A stretch of DNA of 44,684 nt from Candidatus Gastranaerophilales bacterium (GCA_017475485.1 JAFVFO010000033.1:1-44684), one strand, 5' to 3'. Positions 26,420-35,293 are shown, counted from the stretch's first letter. Notes: a model not told the origin generated them from the sequence alone. Translations and numbers: made by a program.

Positions 26420-28042
26420 ATGAAATATTCTAAATACAATGTTGTAATAATAGGTTCAGGGCTTGCAGGCTTATATCTTGCAAACAAATTAGCTAACCAA
26501 AGCGCTTTTCAAGACGGTGTATTACTTGTCACTAAAGAAAATGTTTTCTCCGGTTCAACATCATTGGCGCAAGGCGGTATGGTTTCGGTTATTCCTGAAA
26601 TAAATAAATCCGATTCCATAGAATCTCATGTGAAAGATACAATCAAAGCAGGCTGTGGCTTAAATAACATCAATACGGTTAAATTTGTTTCCGAAAATTC
26701 CTTTTTAGCTGCTCAGGAGCTTATTAGAATGGGCGTTGAATTTGACAGGAGCGAAAAAAATCTTCTTAATTTTACAATGGAAGGCGCTCATTCATGCCCC
26801 AGAATATTACATGCTAAGGGCGATTCTACAGGTGAAGTTATTGAAAAAACGCTTTGTAACAACATTTTAAATTCCTCTGATATAGATATCTATACGAATA
26901 CCATGGCTATTGATATTTTGGTTGATAATCAAAATATTGCGCATGGAATTATTGTTTATAACGAACAAAACAACAGCTACGAAGCAATTTATTCAAACAA
27001 TATAGTCATTGCAACCGGCGGAATAGGTCAAATATATAAAAATACCACAAACCCTAAAACTTCAACTGCCGACGGTATTGCACTTGCATATAAGGCGGGC
27101 TGTGAGGTCGAGAATATGGAATTTGTGCAATTTCACCCCACAGGATTATATTGTAAGGATAAAGATGTAACACCGTTAATTTCAGAATCCGTCAGAGGAG
27201 AAGGCGCGAAACTGGTTGATATAAACGGAGATTATTTTGCTTATAAATATCATCAAAATGCCGATTTAGCACCAAGAGATATAGTTGCGCGGGCTATATA
27301 TTCTCAGATGAAATTAACTAATGCGCAGTATGTTAATCTTGATATTTCGCAGATTGGCATTGAAAAATTCAAACAAAGATTTCCTACTATAACTAAAATT
27401 TGCCTTGAAAATAATATAGATTTATCAACAGGGCTAATACCCGTAACACCTGTACAGCACTACTTTATGGGCGGTATAAAAACGGATATTAATTCAAAAA
27501 CATCAATTGAAAACCTTTATGCAATCGGTGAATGTGCCATGACAGGGCTTCATGGGGCAAACAGGCTTGCATCTAATTCTTTGCTTGAATGTGCGGTATT
27601 TGCGCATAATTTAGCCACAAATTTAATAAAAAATTCTACATGCCCGCCAAAAAAACATGATGAAAAAATTAAAAAAATAATTGATAAATATTCTGAAATT
27701 AATTCATTACCTAATGATACAGCAGTGGCAGATGTTTTATTTAACAGATTAAAAGTAGTCATGTCTAAATATGTTTCAATCGAGCGAAATTCCAAAGATT
27801 TAACTCAGGCACTTGTTGAATTATCCGGAATTGAAAAAGAAGCAAATTTCGATAATTCTTTATACAAAAGAAAATATGAGCTTGATAATGCACTAACTGT
27901 TGCTAAATTAATAACCTCATCTGCACTAAAAAGAGAAACCTCGATAGGGGCTCATTTTAGGTCTGACAGCATTGAAACAAAGCAAACAAAAGAAGCAATT
28001 AACATAGGAAATACTGATAATGAAGAACTTTTGGCTAGATAA
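26420..28042 (+). CDS. nadB: L-aspartate oxidase
   Basis: A 540-residue FAD flavoenzyme that oxidises aspartate to iminoaspartate, the first step of de novo NAD synthesis. The dinucleotide fold IIGSGLAGLYLANKLA is at residues 10-25. SLAQGGMVSV binds FAD, HPTGLY and RGEGAKLVD follow, and APRDIVARAI carries the catalytic Arg. HYFMGGIKTDI and the diagnostic TGLHGANRLASNSLLE are present. A strong AAAAGGAG site precedes the ATG, with a TATAAT at 26392-26397 but no clear -35. Its 3' end overlaps nadC by 23 bp. nadA is not in the window. Confidence 0.96.
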   Translation: MKYSKYNVVIIGSGLAGLYLANKLANQSAFQDGVLLVTKENVFSGSTSLAQGGMVSVIPEINKSDSIESHVKDTIKAGCGLNNINTVKFVSENSFLAAQELIRMGVEFDRSEKNLLNFTMEGAHSCPRILHAKGDSTGEVIEKTLCNNILNSSDIDIYTNTMAIDILVDNQNIAHGIIVYNEQNNSYEAIYSNNIVIATGGIGQIYKNTTNPKTSTADGIALAYKAGCEVENMEFVQFHPTGLYCKDKDVTPLISESVRGEGAKLVDINGDYFAYKYHQNADLAPRDIVARAIYSQMKLTNAQYVNLDISQIGIEKFKQRFPTITKICLENNIDLSTGLIPVTPVQHYFMGGIKTDINSKTSIENLYAIGECAMTGLHGANRLASNSLLECAVFAHNLATNLIKNSTCPPKKHDEKIKKIIDKYSEINSLPNDTAVADVLFNRLKVVMSKYVSIERNSKDLTQALVELSGIEKEANFDNSLYKRKYELDNALTVAKLITSSALKRETSIGAHFRSDSIETKQTKEAINIGNTDNEELLAR

Positions 28043-28880
28043 TTTTTCCATAGATGAATTTATTGTAAATGCACTAAAAGAAGATATGTTCTATGGCGAT
28101 ATTACAACGGATTCTATTTGTGCATCGCTTGATAACCCGCAGTTTAAGGTATATCTTGTAGCAAGAAGCGAAGGGGTATTGGCGGGACGTCCGGTTTTTG
28201 AACGTGTTTTTGAACTTTTAGCCCAAGATAAGGTAAAGGTTGCATTTAATTTTAATGACGGTGATAACTATCAAAAAGGAGATAAACTTGCTAAAATAGA
28301 AGGTGATGCAAGATATATCTTAACGGGCGAAAGATTGGCACTGAATTTTATACAAAAAATGTCGGGAATAGCCACATATACACGCAAATTTCAGGATAAA
28401 ATTTCAAAATACGGCACAAGAATTGTCGATACAAGAAAAAATACTCCCAATTTCAGACTTTTTGAAAAATATTCCGTTCGTGTTGGGTGTAATCATCTTC
28501 ACAGGTTTAATTTGTCGGATAGCGTTATGTTGAAAGATAATCATATTGCGCTGTATGGCGGTTCAATCACGCGTGCGGTGCAAGAGGTCAGAAAAAATTT
28601 ATCACATGTTCACAAAATTGAAGTAGAATGTGATACTATTGCGCAAGTTGAAGAAGCTCTTAAAAATGATGTTGATATAATAATGCTTGATAATATGCCT
28701 ATAGACGAAATGAATAAATGCGTTAAATTAATTGATAAACGCGCAATTATCGAAGCGTCGGGCTGTATCACTCTTGATAATATTGAAGCGGTTGCACAAA
28801 CCGGAGTTGATGTTATTTCTACAAGCGCAATTATTATGAAGGCTCATTCAATTGACCTTGGATTTGATTATCGTAATTAA
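28020..28880 (+). CDS. nadC: nicotinate-nucleotide pyrophosphorylase (quinolinate phosphoribosyltransferase)
   Basis: A 286-residue enzyme that makes nicotinate mononucleotide from quinolinate and PRPP. Motifs seen are EDMFYGDITTDS, TGERLALNFIQKMSGIAT, VDTRKNTPNFRLFEKYSV, SDSVMLKDNHI, IEVECDT and IIEASGCI. The usual GGGxxHR after the EKY block reads VGCNHLHR, so only one Gly of the triplet is kept while His and Arg remain. It overlaps nadB by 23 bp, so the two are translated as a pair. Its stop overlaps the stop of the convergent TOPRIM gene by 4 bp. Confidence 0.95.
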   Translation: MKNFWLDNFSIDEFIVNALKEDMFYGDITTDSICASLDNPQFKVYLVARSEGVLAGRPVFERVFELLAQDKVKVAFNFNDGDNYQKGDKLAKIEGDARYILTGERLALNFIQKMSGIATYTRKFQDKISKYGTRIVDTRKNTPNFRLFEKYSVRVGCNHLHRFNLSDSVMLKDNHIALYGGSITRAVQEVRKNLSHVHKIEVECDTIAQVEEALKNDVDIIMLDNMPIDEMNKCVKLIDKRAIIEASGCITLDNIEAVAQTGVDVISTSAIIMKAHSIDLGFDYRN

Positions 28881-29836
28881 AAATTTAAACGCTGCGCTAT
28901 TTCAATGATTTCAGAGCTTTTAAAGTCTGTTAATGAGGTATTTTGTTCTATATATTCTTTTAATCCTTGTGCAAAGTGGGCTTTTTTAAACTCACCAAAG
29001 CCGTATTTTTTATAAATATATTCTATATTTAATACATTTGATCTCTCAGGCAAGAAGTCGTCTGTCAGGCAGTTTTGGTCATTTTTATGTATGTAATTTA
29101 TTGTTTTTTCAAGTATATTGTATGGAATTAAATCTTCAAATTCACCGCTTTTAATAATGTAAATTTCGTCATTTGCGCGTATTTTAGCGTCTATCATTGC
29201 CTTTATGGCGTCAGCATCATTATCTAACAGTATAAAAAAGGGTAATTTTGTATGTTCTGTCATAGAATAATACTTTCTTGCAACCTGATTTTTACCGCCG
29301 GCAGGTATTAGTATAATCCCTCTTTTTTTAAGGTTTATATTAAATTTTTTAAGAATGGTTGAAAGAAGTATTCTTTCGGTTTCGCCTTCGCATAATAAAA
29401 CTTTTTCAATCGGATAAAGAAGCTCCTTTTCTTCTCTGATTTTTTTAAGATCTGAATATTCATTAATTTTTTTAAGCCATTTAACATTTAATGGTAAATT
29501 TTCATTAAACCGAATTTTTTCAAGCATGGCTGTAAAATTAAGTCTAGCCGATAGGTATTGATAAGATACTTCGTTTGAATAAAAATATTTTTCCTCTAAC
29601 CCGTACAAAACGGGACGGATAAAATCATGGATAGTATTATCAATTGAAGAATTGAAAATTTCCTCTGCAAGCGAAATCTCATCTTTCAAATCCAAAGTTT
29701 TTAATTTTGTATCAATTGAAAATTTGTTGATTATATCATCAAAAACCCTTTTGTATCTAACAAAAGCCGGTTCAAAACGTGTAAGCCTGTCTAATATGGT
29801 AATAAAATATTCTTGAGGGATTTTTTTATATTTCAT
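28877..29836 (-). CDS. stand-alone OLD-type TOPRIM protein
   Basis: A 319-residue protein. The N-terminal ~145 residues are helical and unrecognised. Residues ~146-240 form a TOPRIM-like core: VLLCEGETERIL (E150), IILIPAGGKNQVARKYY, FFILLDNDADA (D205, D207) and SGEFEDLIP. This set, including the G-x-[FE]-E-D-L-[IV]-P element, is how the nuclease half of OLD-family ATPases looks, but no ATPase domain is attached or adjacent. OLD nucleases cut DNA in phage defence or repair; a stand-alone TOPRIM may act in the same way or in RNA or DNA processing. ATG 29836 is chosen over TTG 29854, but neither has a good ribosome-binding site. Confidence 0.7.
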   Translation of the reverse strand: MKYKKIPQEYFITILDRLTRFEPAFVRYKRVFDDIINKFSIDTKLKTLDLKDEISLAEEIFNSSIDNTIHDFIRPVLYGLEEKYFYSNEVSYQYLSARLNFTAMLEKIRFNENLPLNVKWLKKINEYSDLKKIREEKELLYPIEKVLLCEGETERILLSTILKKFNINLKKRGIILIPAGGKNQVARKYYSMTEHTKLPFFILLDNDADAIKAMIDAKIRANDEIYIIKSGEFEDLIPYNILEKTINYIHKNDQNCLTDDFLPERSNVLNIEYIYKKYGFGEFKKAHFAQGLKEYIEQNTSLTDFKSSEIIEIAQRLNF

Positions 29837-29921
29837 AAACTGAAAATAGCACAAACACGCGCTTTTATAAAATATATTAAGTTATGTTAAGTTTACAAAA
29901 AAACTCTTGCATGTAAATATT

Positions 29922-30103
29922 TTTGCTGTAACATAAATAATGCGCCCTAAATAAAGGGCAAATAAAAAACCGTAATTGGTATGTTAATGCAAACAGCAAA
30001 TAATAGTACGATCACATTACCAAAAGCGGTTATAAATAGAATCTTGTATCGTTAGTAAATCTTAAAGCCCTATTAAATGAAAATTTATACTGGGCTTTTT
30101 CTT
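29922..30103 (+). ncRNA. candidate structured RNA
   Basis: The 352-bp gap between the TOPRIM and response-regulator genes (29837-30188) holds no open reading frame of note but several nested inverted repeats. TTTGCTGT at 29922-29929 pairs perfectly with ACAGCAAA at 29993-30000. AACAT at 29930-29934 pairs with ATGTT at 29981-29985. GCCCT/AGGGC (29944-29959) and ACGAT/ATCGT (30008-30052) make further stems. The region ends in a hairpin with a T-run. The strand is taken from the terminator; the stems also exist on the minus strand. I cannot assign it to a known RNA family. A TTGCAT/TAACAT promoter at 29907-29934 would start inside the outer stem, so the 5' end is unclear. Confidence 0.4.
30064..30103 (+). 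terminator. hairpin with T-run
   Basis: AAAGCCC (30064-30070) pairs with GGGCTTT (30092-30098), and an inner TAAAT/ATTTA pair extends it around a GAAA loop. TTTCTTT follows on the plus strand. No plus-strand protein gene ends just before it, which supports a non-coding transcript in this gap. On the minus strand the tail (AAGATTT) is weaker but could serve the response regulator. Confidence 0.6.
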
Positions 30104-30164
30104 TAATTATATGTATTTTTAATTTTTAATCAATACTACTTTTGTATTATTTAAAATAGAGGTC

Positions 30165-30185
30165 TATTCGATTGGTATTGATAAT
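30165..30185. repeat. inverted repeat flanking the response regulator, left copy
   Basis: A 21-bp element starting TATTCGATTGGT and ending GATAAT. Its reverse complement at 31054-31074 matches at 19 of 21 positions. It lies just past the regulator's stop. AAAATAGAGGTCT sits directly before it, and AAAATAGAGGCCT sits 15 bp before the right copy, so a short direct repeat accompanies the inverted one. Confidence 0.6.
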
Positions 30186-30188
30186 ATT

Positions 30189-30875
30189 TTAAACTATTCC
30201 TTCGCGTATAGCCTTAACGGCAGCTTGGGTTCTGTCATCAACAACTAATTTTTGTATAATGTTGCAAACATGCGCTTTAGACGTATGCTCGGATATATTT
30301 AAAATTTGGGCAATCTGCTGGTTTGATTTTCCGTCAACAACTAATTTTAAAACTTCATATTCTCTGGCGGTAAGGTTCGCGTGTGTGGATTTAAAATTTG
30401 CTCTGCTCATTTGTGTGACCGGAATTACATTTGGATTAATTTCGCGCAAAATTTGCACAGCTTTTTTATCAAGCCACATTGCACCATTTGAAACAGATTT
30501 AACAATCATATCTAAAAATTCGGAATTTACATCTTTTAATACATAACCATAAATACCCATTTTCATGGCTTTATTAATAACATGTTCATTAAGGTGTGAG
30601 GTTAAAATTATAAACTTAATATCAGGCTTTTGAGCCAGAACTTTTTCTATTAAATCAAGCCCGTTAATGTCACCAAGCTCTAAATCCAATAAAACCACAT
30701 CAGGATTTTGCGCTAAAATTTTACTTATACCTTCTTTGCCGCATGACGCTTCGGCCACGACACAAATTTTATTTGAACATTCAAATAATGATTTTATACC
30801 GCATCTGAACAATTTATGGTCATCAATTAGCATTAATCTGATTTTATCAGTATTTTTATTTAATATTTCAGTCAT
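30189..30875 (-). CDS. NarL/LuxR-family response regulator
   Basis: A 228-residue two-domain transcription factor. The receiver domain (~11-130) has the acidic pair D18-D19, the phospho-acceptor D64 (VLLDLEL), T92 (ILTSH) and K114 (YVLKD), so it is competent for phosphorylation. The C-terminal LuxR helix-turn-helix (~165-225) reads LTAREYEVLKLVVDGKSNQQIAQIL, then ISEHTSKAHVCNIIQKL. It probably dimerises and activates or represses promoters on phosphorylation. No histidine kinase is adjacent, so it is an orphan here. Good ribosome-binding site (AAGGAG). An inverted repeat lies on both sides of the gene (30165-30185 and 31054-31074). Confidence 0.94.
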   Translation of the reverse strand: MTEILNKNTDKIRLMLIDDHKLFRCGIKSLFECSNKICVVAEASCGKEGISKILAQNPDVVLLDLELGDINGLDLIEKVLAQKPDIKFIILTSHLNEHVINKAMKMGIYGYVLKDVNSEFLDMIVKSVSNGAMWLDKKAVQILREINPNVIPVTQMSRANFKSTHANLTAREYEVLKLVVDGKSNQQIAQILNISEHTSKAHVCNIIQKLVVDDRTQAAVKAIREGIV

Positions 30876-31053
30876 ATTTTTCTCCTTAATTTGCAGTTAA
30901 GAATAACTCTAACAGGATTGAAATACATTAGAAAATATTAATAAAAAAGATTAATTATTACAGCGATTTAAACTTGAATTTACATTGTTATTTGTATTGA
31001 AAGTGATAAATATTACCTTTAGAATAAAATAGAGGCCTTTGTACATAATATAC

Positions 31054-31074
31054 ATTATCATAACCAATCGAATA
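31054..31074. repeat. inverted repeat flanking the response regulator, right copy
   Basis: Reverse complement of the element at 30165-30185 with two adjacent mismatches. It lies about 180 bp upstream of the regulator's start, in a 250-bp gap (30876-31125) that otherwise shows no gene. No transposase is near. It could be a binding site for the regulator or a stem joining the two ends of its transcript. Confidence 0.6.
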
Positions 31075-31125
31075 ACATGGAAAATAGGTTTAAACTTAAA
31101 TATATTTAGCAGTATAATTTAATGG

Positions 31126-31386
31126 TTAAAATCTGCCTGACCATCTTGAATAATTATCGTCTGTTAATCTGGAAATTTTGGCCTTTTTTACTTTTACCCC
31201 AACCAAATTATCATCAATGGGAATAACTAAAAGATCTTTTCCCTGTTTTTCATATTTATCACTTTCACCCGATTCGCGAAGTGATTTTGCTATTTCACAC
31301 GCAAGAGTATATTGAGAATTAGGTTCAAAATTTCTTGCTAAATATACGCCTTTAAAATTTATTTTTGATAAACTGTTTATTTTCAT
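31126..31386 (-). CDS. small unknown protein with N-terminal I-N-F-K-G motif
   Basis: An 86-residue protein. The N-terminus reads MKINSLSKINFKGVYLARN; the rest is charged and shows no domain I recognise. ATG 31386 is supported by GGGAGAGAGT just upstream; the frame opens earlier but without a site. No signal peptide or membrane segment. Two other small proteins in the window (32734-33168 and 43082-43375) carry the same I-[NS]-F-[KN]-G start. I infer a lineage-specific family tag, of unknown use. Confidence 0.7.
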   Translation of the reverse strand: MKINSLSKINFKGVYLARNFEPNSQYTLACEIAKSLRESGESDKYEKQGKDLLVIPIDDNLVGVKVKKAKISRLTDDNYSRWSGRF

Positions 31387-31445
31387 ACTCTCTCCCATTT
31401 TTATAACGTTTATAAAATTATTTTTTTGCCACAAAGGAAAACCTT

Positions 31446-32744
31446 ATGTATAATTTTAATATGAAAAAATTAAAATATGATGTTGTAATTATCGGAGGGG
31501 GAACAAGCGGGTGCGCATGTGCTTATAATTGTGCAAAGAATAATTTAAAAACGTTGCTTGTTGAAAAAAATAATTTTTTAGGCGGTTTGATGACAGCGGG
31601 TCTTGTTGTACCTGTTATGAGGTCATCTTGCGAAGATTTGAACTGTGATTATTATAAAAAACTTGTTGATACATCGAAAAAATACAATGCCCAAATAACT
31701 TACCAAGGTAATAATGACGGCTGGTTCAATCCTGAGCTGCTAAAGATAATTTTTGACGATATCTTATCTGAAAACAAAATATCTAAAAACCTTGATATAC
31801 TTTTTGAAACTGATGTTAAGGAAGTAAAACTCCGTGAGAAAAAAATTGAATATGTCATTTTGAATTCAAGATTATTATCAATACCAATCTACTCGTCTTA
31901 TTTTGTAGATGCAACAGGTATTGGTGCACTCTCAAAACTTGCGGGATGTCATTTTCTGGATGACACTGAAATTAAACAACAAAATTCGCTTCGTTTTATA
32001 CTGGGAAATGTTGATACGGAAAAATTTTGCAAATTTATTGAGAGTGTTGATTTAGATAGGGATATTACCAATACCTATCGAAACGATATATATACTAATA
32101 ACGAATTACATTTTACAACAGCATGCACATGGGATACTAACAAAAAATGGGCATTAGACGAATATCTGAAAAAAGGCGTTGAAGAAGGTTTACTCAATGA
32201 AGGCGATAGAGCATATTTTCAGGTATTTTCTATTGCAGCGGGGCATGGACAGGTTGCCTTTAACTGCCCGAGGATAAATAATTTTAATGATAATCCTTAT
32301 AAATATTCTAACGAGTTAATTGTCGCAAGAAAAGCCATATATAGACTTTACAAGTTTGTTAAAGCCTTTTTCCCCGGTTTTGAAAATGCAGTTATTTCAA
32401 ATATTGCTGCCCAAACAGGAATTAGGGAAGAAGGGCGTGTAAAATCGCGCTATATTTATACAAAAGACGATTTGATATCATCAAATACTTTTGAAAATCC
32501 TGTTTTAAGCGCAAACTATTCAATAGACATACATTCGGATAAGAAAAATAAATCAGTATTGCAAAAAACATCCGTATATCAGTTGCCTATTGAGTCGCTA
32601 ATTAGTGCTGAGGTTAATAATTTATTTACAATAGGCAAACTGGTTGGCGCAGATTTTAATGCTCACAGCGCCCTTAGAGTACAGAAAAGCTGTATGTCAA
32701 TGGGCGAAGCGGTTGGAAAATATATTGCTAAAATTATTTCTTAG
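31446..32744 (+). CDS. FAD-dependent oxidoreductase
   Basis: A 432-residue flavoprotein. The Rossmann motif VVIIGGGTSGCACA (GGGTSG at residues 17-22) binds FAD, followed by LLVEKNNFLGGLMTAGLVVP. Later blocks FVDATGIGALSKLAGC, AAQTGIREEGRVKSRYIYTKDDL and LFTIGKLVGADFNAHSALRVQKSCMSMGEAVGKYIA match the FAD_oxidored group found beside glycosidases and catabolic genes. The substrate is unknown. The ATG at 31446 has AAAGG upstream; an ATG five codons in is possible. It is alone on this strand, with small unknown genes either side. Confidence 0.88.
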   Translation: MYNFNMKKLKYDVVIIGGGTSGCACAYNCAKNNLKTLLVEKNNFLGGLMTAGLVVPVMRSSCEDLNCDYYKKLVDTSKKYNAQITYQGNNDGWFNPELLKIIFDDILSENKISKNLDILFETDVKEVKLREKKIEYVILNSRLLSIPIYSSYFVDATGIGALSKLAGCHFLDDTEIKQQNSLRFILGNVDTEKFCKFIESVDLDRDITNTYRNDIYTNNELHFTTACTWDTNKKWALDEYLKKGVEEGLLNEGDRAYFQVFSIAAGHGQVAFNCPRINNFNDNPYKYSNELIVARKAIYRLYKFVKAFFPGFENAVISNIAAQTGIREEGRVKSRYIYTKDDLISSNTFENPVLSANYSIDIHSDKKNKSVLQKTSVYQLPIESLISAEVNNLFTIGKLVGADFNAHSALRVQKSCMSMGEAVGKYIAKIIS

Positions 32745-33168
32745 CTTCGGTTTTTTGAGCGTCTTTTGACGCAAATAAACCTTTAACTTTATCTGTCAGT
32801 CCGGTTTTATCTGCAATAACACCTACAAGCAAACCGCCTGCCAAGCACAATAATGCGGGAAGCGCAACAGCAGTTGCAGCTATTGTATTTTTAGTTAATT
32901 TATCAATATTAAGGTTAATTTTGGATTCTTGAAGCATATTTGTTATAGATTCTACAAATGCCTTACCGCTTTCTCCGCCTTCTGTTTTTATAAAATTCAT
33001 TACACCGCCGGCATTTGAAATTTCTTTACACATTTTAAAAGAATCAACTCCGCCCTTAATTGAACCGCCGGCCAAAGCACCAAGGCCTAAAACTTTTGTT
33101 GCCGTAACGTTTTTCTTTTTAGTATTTGTTTCATTACCTTTGAATGAAATTGCATTAATTTTTTCCAT
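32734..33168 (-). CDS. small membrane protein with N-terminal I-S-F-K-G motif
   Basis: A 144-residue protein starting MEKINAISFKGNE. Gly-rich residues 29-40 (LGLGALAGGSIKGG) and a strongly hydrophobic segment near 100-130 (TIAATAVALPALLCLAGGLLVGVIA) suggest a membrane or surface-active protein. The C-terminus is Lys-rich. ATG 33168 has GAGG at the right spacing; a GTG five codons upstream is less likely. It overlaps the convergent FAD gene by 11 bp. No family recognised. Shares the I-x-F-x-G start with two other proteins here. Confidence 0.72.
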   Translation of the reverse strand: MEKINAISFKGNETNTKKKNVTATKVLGLGALAGGSIKGGVDSFKMCKEISNAGGVMNFIKTEGGESGKAFVESITNMLQESKINLNIDKLTKNTIAATAVALPALLCLAGGLLVGVIADKTGLTDKVKGLFASKDAQKTEAKK

Positions 33169-33226
33169 TGAAACCTCACACACTATTATTCGTATATATA
33201 ATAAAACACAAAAATAGCAAAAATTG

Positions 33227-35293
33227 CTACTCGTTATAGATTATTCTTGCACTGGAAGTTGAATTTGAATGAATAATATAAGCATTATTTTTATCTTTAA
33301 TTGCGTCTTTAAATTCTGCGCCGATTGTATTAAGGTATATAACCGCTTTTTTGGCTTTTGTAAAATCATTTTTATCGACTTTTCTTAGGTAAAAACCGCT
33401 GTTTGCATTAATTAAATGCCACAATATTTTTTTATTTGCAATCTGAGGGTAATAAGTTAAATAATTGGGATAATCAATTATCATGGCATGGATTTCGTAG
33501 CCTTGTTTAAGAAATTTTTCACTATCATAAGCAACAAAATTAACATATTCAGGTATTCTGCATGCTCTGTTTAATGCCATTGGGTGTGTTACCGTAAGGA
33601 AAATAAAAAATATAATTGAAGAAAAGAATATTTTTATGATTTTTTGGTAATTTTTTGCTTTATTAAAGTCAAAAATCCCTGATATTAAAAGAACTTCGAG
33701 CAAAAGAAGCAATGAATATATTGATAAACAAAGTCGTTTATGAAAAATAGGCTTAATAAAGATTGAAATTAAACTTATTACAGCAAGCATTGCCAGAAAA
33801 CTATATAAAATGTAGCTAAACAGTTCTTTTTTATTGTCATTTACGGTTATATTTATTTTATCTTTAAATTCTTTTGAAAGATATGTAAAAATTAAATTTA
33901 TTAAAATTAGCGCAATAAAAATCAAGAAAATATATTTATTTAAAAAATATTCTTTTATAGTATAGACAAATTTATAATGGTTAAAAGTCCCTATCCAGCC
34001 GTTAAAAGTGTCGTCAAGCGCTTTATTAAATGAAATTATTAAATAAGGAAGAATTGTTAAAGCACAAACAAAATTGACGCCTAAAAACTTAATTTTCTCT
34101 TTTTTTAAATTAATTTTAAAAAAACCATAGATAAAATTTGTAAATGAAAAAATAGCAAGATAATAATGTGTATTAATCGCAAGAGCGGCTATAATTGCAT
34201 ATTTTGTAAGATTTTTATTCGAATTTTCATCTAAATATTTAAACAAAAAATATACCGAAAAAGTACACAAAAGGGCGCATAAGCTCCCGCTTCTGACTTC
34301 CTGCGATTGATAAATACTAATTATATTTATTCCGGCAAAAAATGCACCAAAAAAAGCGATATTAGTGTTAATTCTTTTTAAAACAAGATAGATTGCCAAA
34401 GGAAGCGCACACCCAAATAAAAATGGCACAGCTTTAAGGGTTAAATCTGAATTTAAAAATATTTTTTGGGCCAAAAATTCTGTTATAAAAAACAAAGGCG
34501 GGTTGCCTGCATCCTTAAAACAGGATGAAAAATCAAGTATCGCAACGGTTTTTGTGTATAATTCATCAAGCCACAAGGGAAAATATGTTATTAAATTTAG
34601 CCTTAAAAGTACTGTCATTAAAAGGATTAAGCCAAAAATAAGTTTTTGATTTAATTTAAAATTAAAATCAAATTTATCCTTATTATATATATAAACGCAA
34701 ATTGCCCCAAAAAGCATTAAATACGACACAAAAAGAGCCTTATAACCGTAAAATAGAAACAAAAATATCATACAAATGTTATTAAAAATGCCCTTATAAT
34801 TTGTTATATATTCATTCGGCAAGATAATAGCGTTATATTCCAGCAGTTTGTTATTGCTATCAAGGTTAATTTTTATTTTTTTTGTTTTAAATTTAGAAAT
34901 ATCCTGCTGGTTATATTGATAAATATTTGAACCGACGTATAGAAAAATATTCTTAACTTTTCCGCTAAATTCATTGTCGCGCGAAACAACAGATATATTT
35001 TTCAAAGGAGAAATTGAAAATTCATTTTCAAACACTTCGGGTACAAATCTTAAATAGTGAATATTTTTGAACTTATCAGACTGAGTATCTCTGCAAATGT
35101 CGTTAAAACAAACCATAAATTCAGATTCTTTAGCATTATTATCCAATTCTAAATTAATTGTAGCGTCTTCTAAGACCGAGCCAAATAAATCTAAATGAAT
35201 TGATAAATTATTTTTTATAATTGTAATGAAAGTTGATAAAATAAAACCTGCTATTAAAATCCAAAACAGTGCTTTAGGGTTGCTTTTCGTCAT
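33227..35293 (-). CDS. GT39-like membrane glycosyltransferase
   Basis: A 688-residue protein of the ArnT/PMT-like GT-C type. After TM1 (~8-26) is a soluble domain (~30-165) that is mainly beta. The GT-C core follows: YFPLWLDELY with the catalytic-type D243-E244 after a membrane segment, AGNPPLFFITEFLAQ (residues 262-276), and YQSQEVRSGSLCALLCTFSVYFLFKY, all standard for the family. About ten further membrane segments and a C-terminal periplasmic domain end the protein. Such enzymes transfer a sugar from a polyprenyl phosphate in the periplasm to lipids or proteins; the GT2 at 2032 could supply the donor. It lies 14 bp after mnmE on the same strand. Confidence 0.86.
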   Translation of the reverse strand: MTKSNPKALFWILIAGFILSTFITIIKNNLSIHLDLFGSVLEDATINLELDNNAKESEFMVCFNDICRDTQSDKFKNIHYLRFVPEVFENEFSISPLKNISVVSRDNEFSGKVKNIFLYVGSNIYQYNQQDISKFKTKKIKINLDSNNKLLEYNAIILPNEYITNYKGIFNNICMIFLFLFYGYKALFVSYLMLFGAICVYIYNKDKFDFNFKLNQKLIFGLILLMTVLLRLNLITYFPLWLDELYTKTVAILDFSSCFKDAGNPPLFFITEFLAQKIFLNSDLTLKAVPFLFGCALPLAIYLVLKRINTNIAFFGAFFAGINIISIYQSQEVRSGSLCALLCTFSVYFLFKYLDENSNKNLTKYAIIAALAINTHYYLAIFSFTNFIYGFFKINLKKEKIKFLGVNFVCALTILPYLIISFNKALDDTFNGWIGTFNHYKFVYTIKEYFLNKYIFLIFIALILINLIFTYLSKEFKDKINITVNDNKKELFSYILYSFLAMLAVISLISIFIKPIFHKRLCLSIYSLLLLLEVLLISGIFDFNKAKNYQKIIKIFFSSIIFFIFLTVTHPMALNRACRIPEYVNFVAYDSEKFLKQGYEIHAMIIDYPNYLTYYPQIANKKILWHLINANSGFYLRKVDKNDFTKAKKAVIYLNTIGAEFKDAIKDKNNAYIIHSNSTSSARIIYNE

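Noticed and set aside
30165-31074. Composite or miniature transposon carrying the response regulator
   Set aside because: There is no transposase, the repeats are short, and no target-site duplication was found next to the copies. Kept only as a repeat pair.
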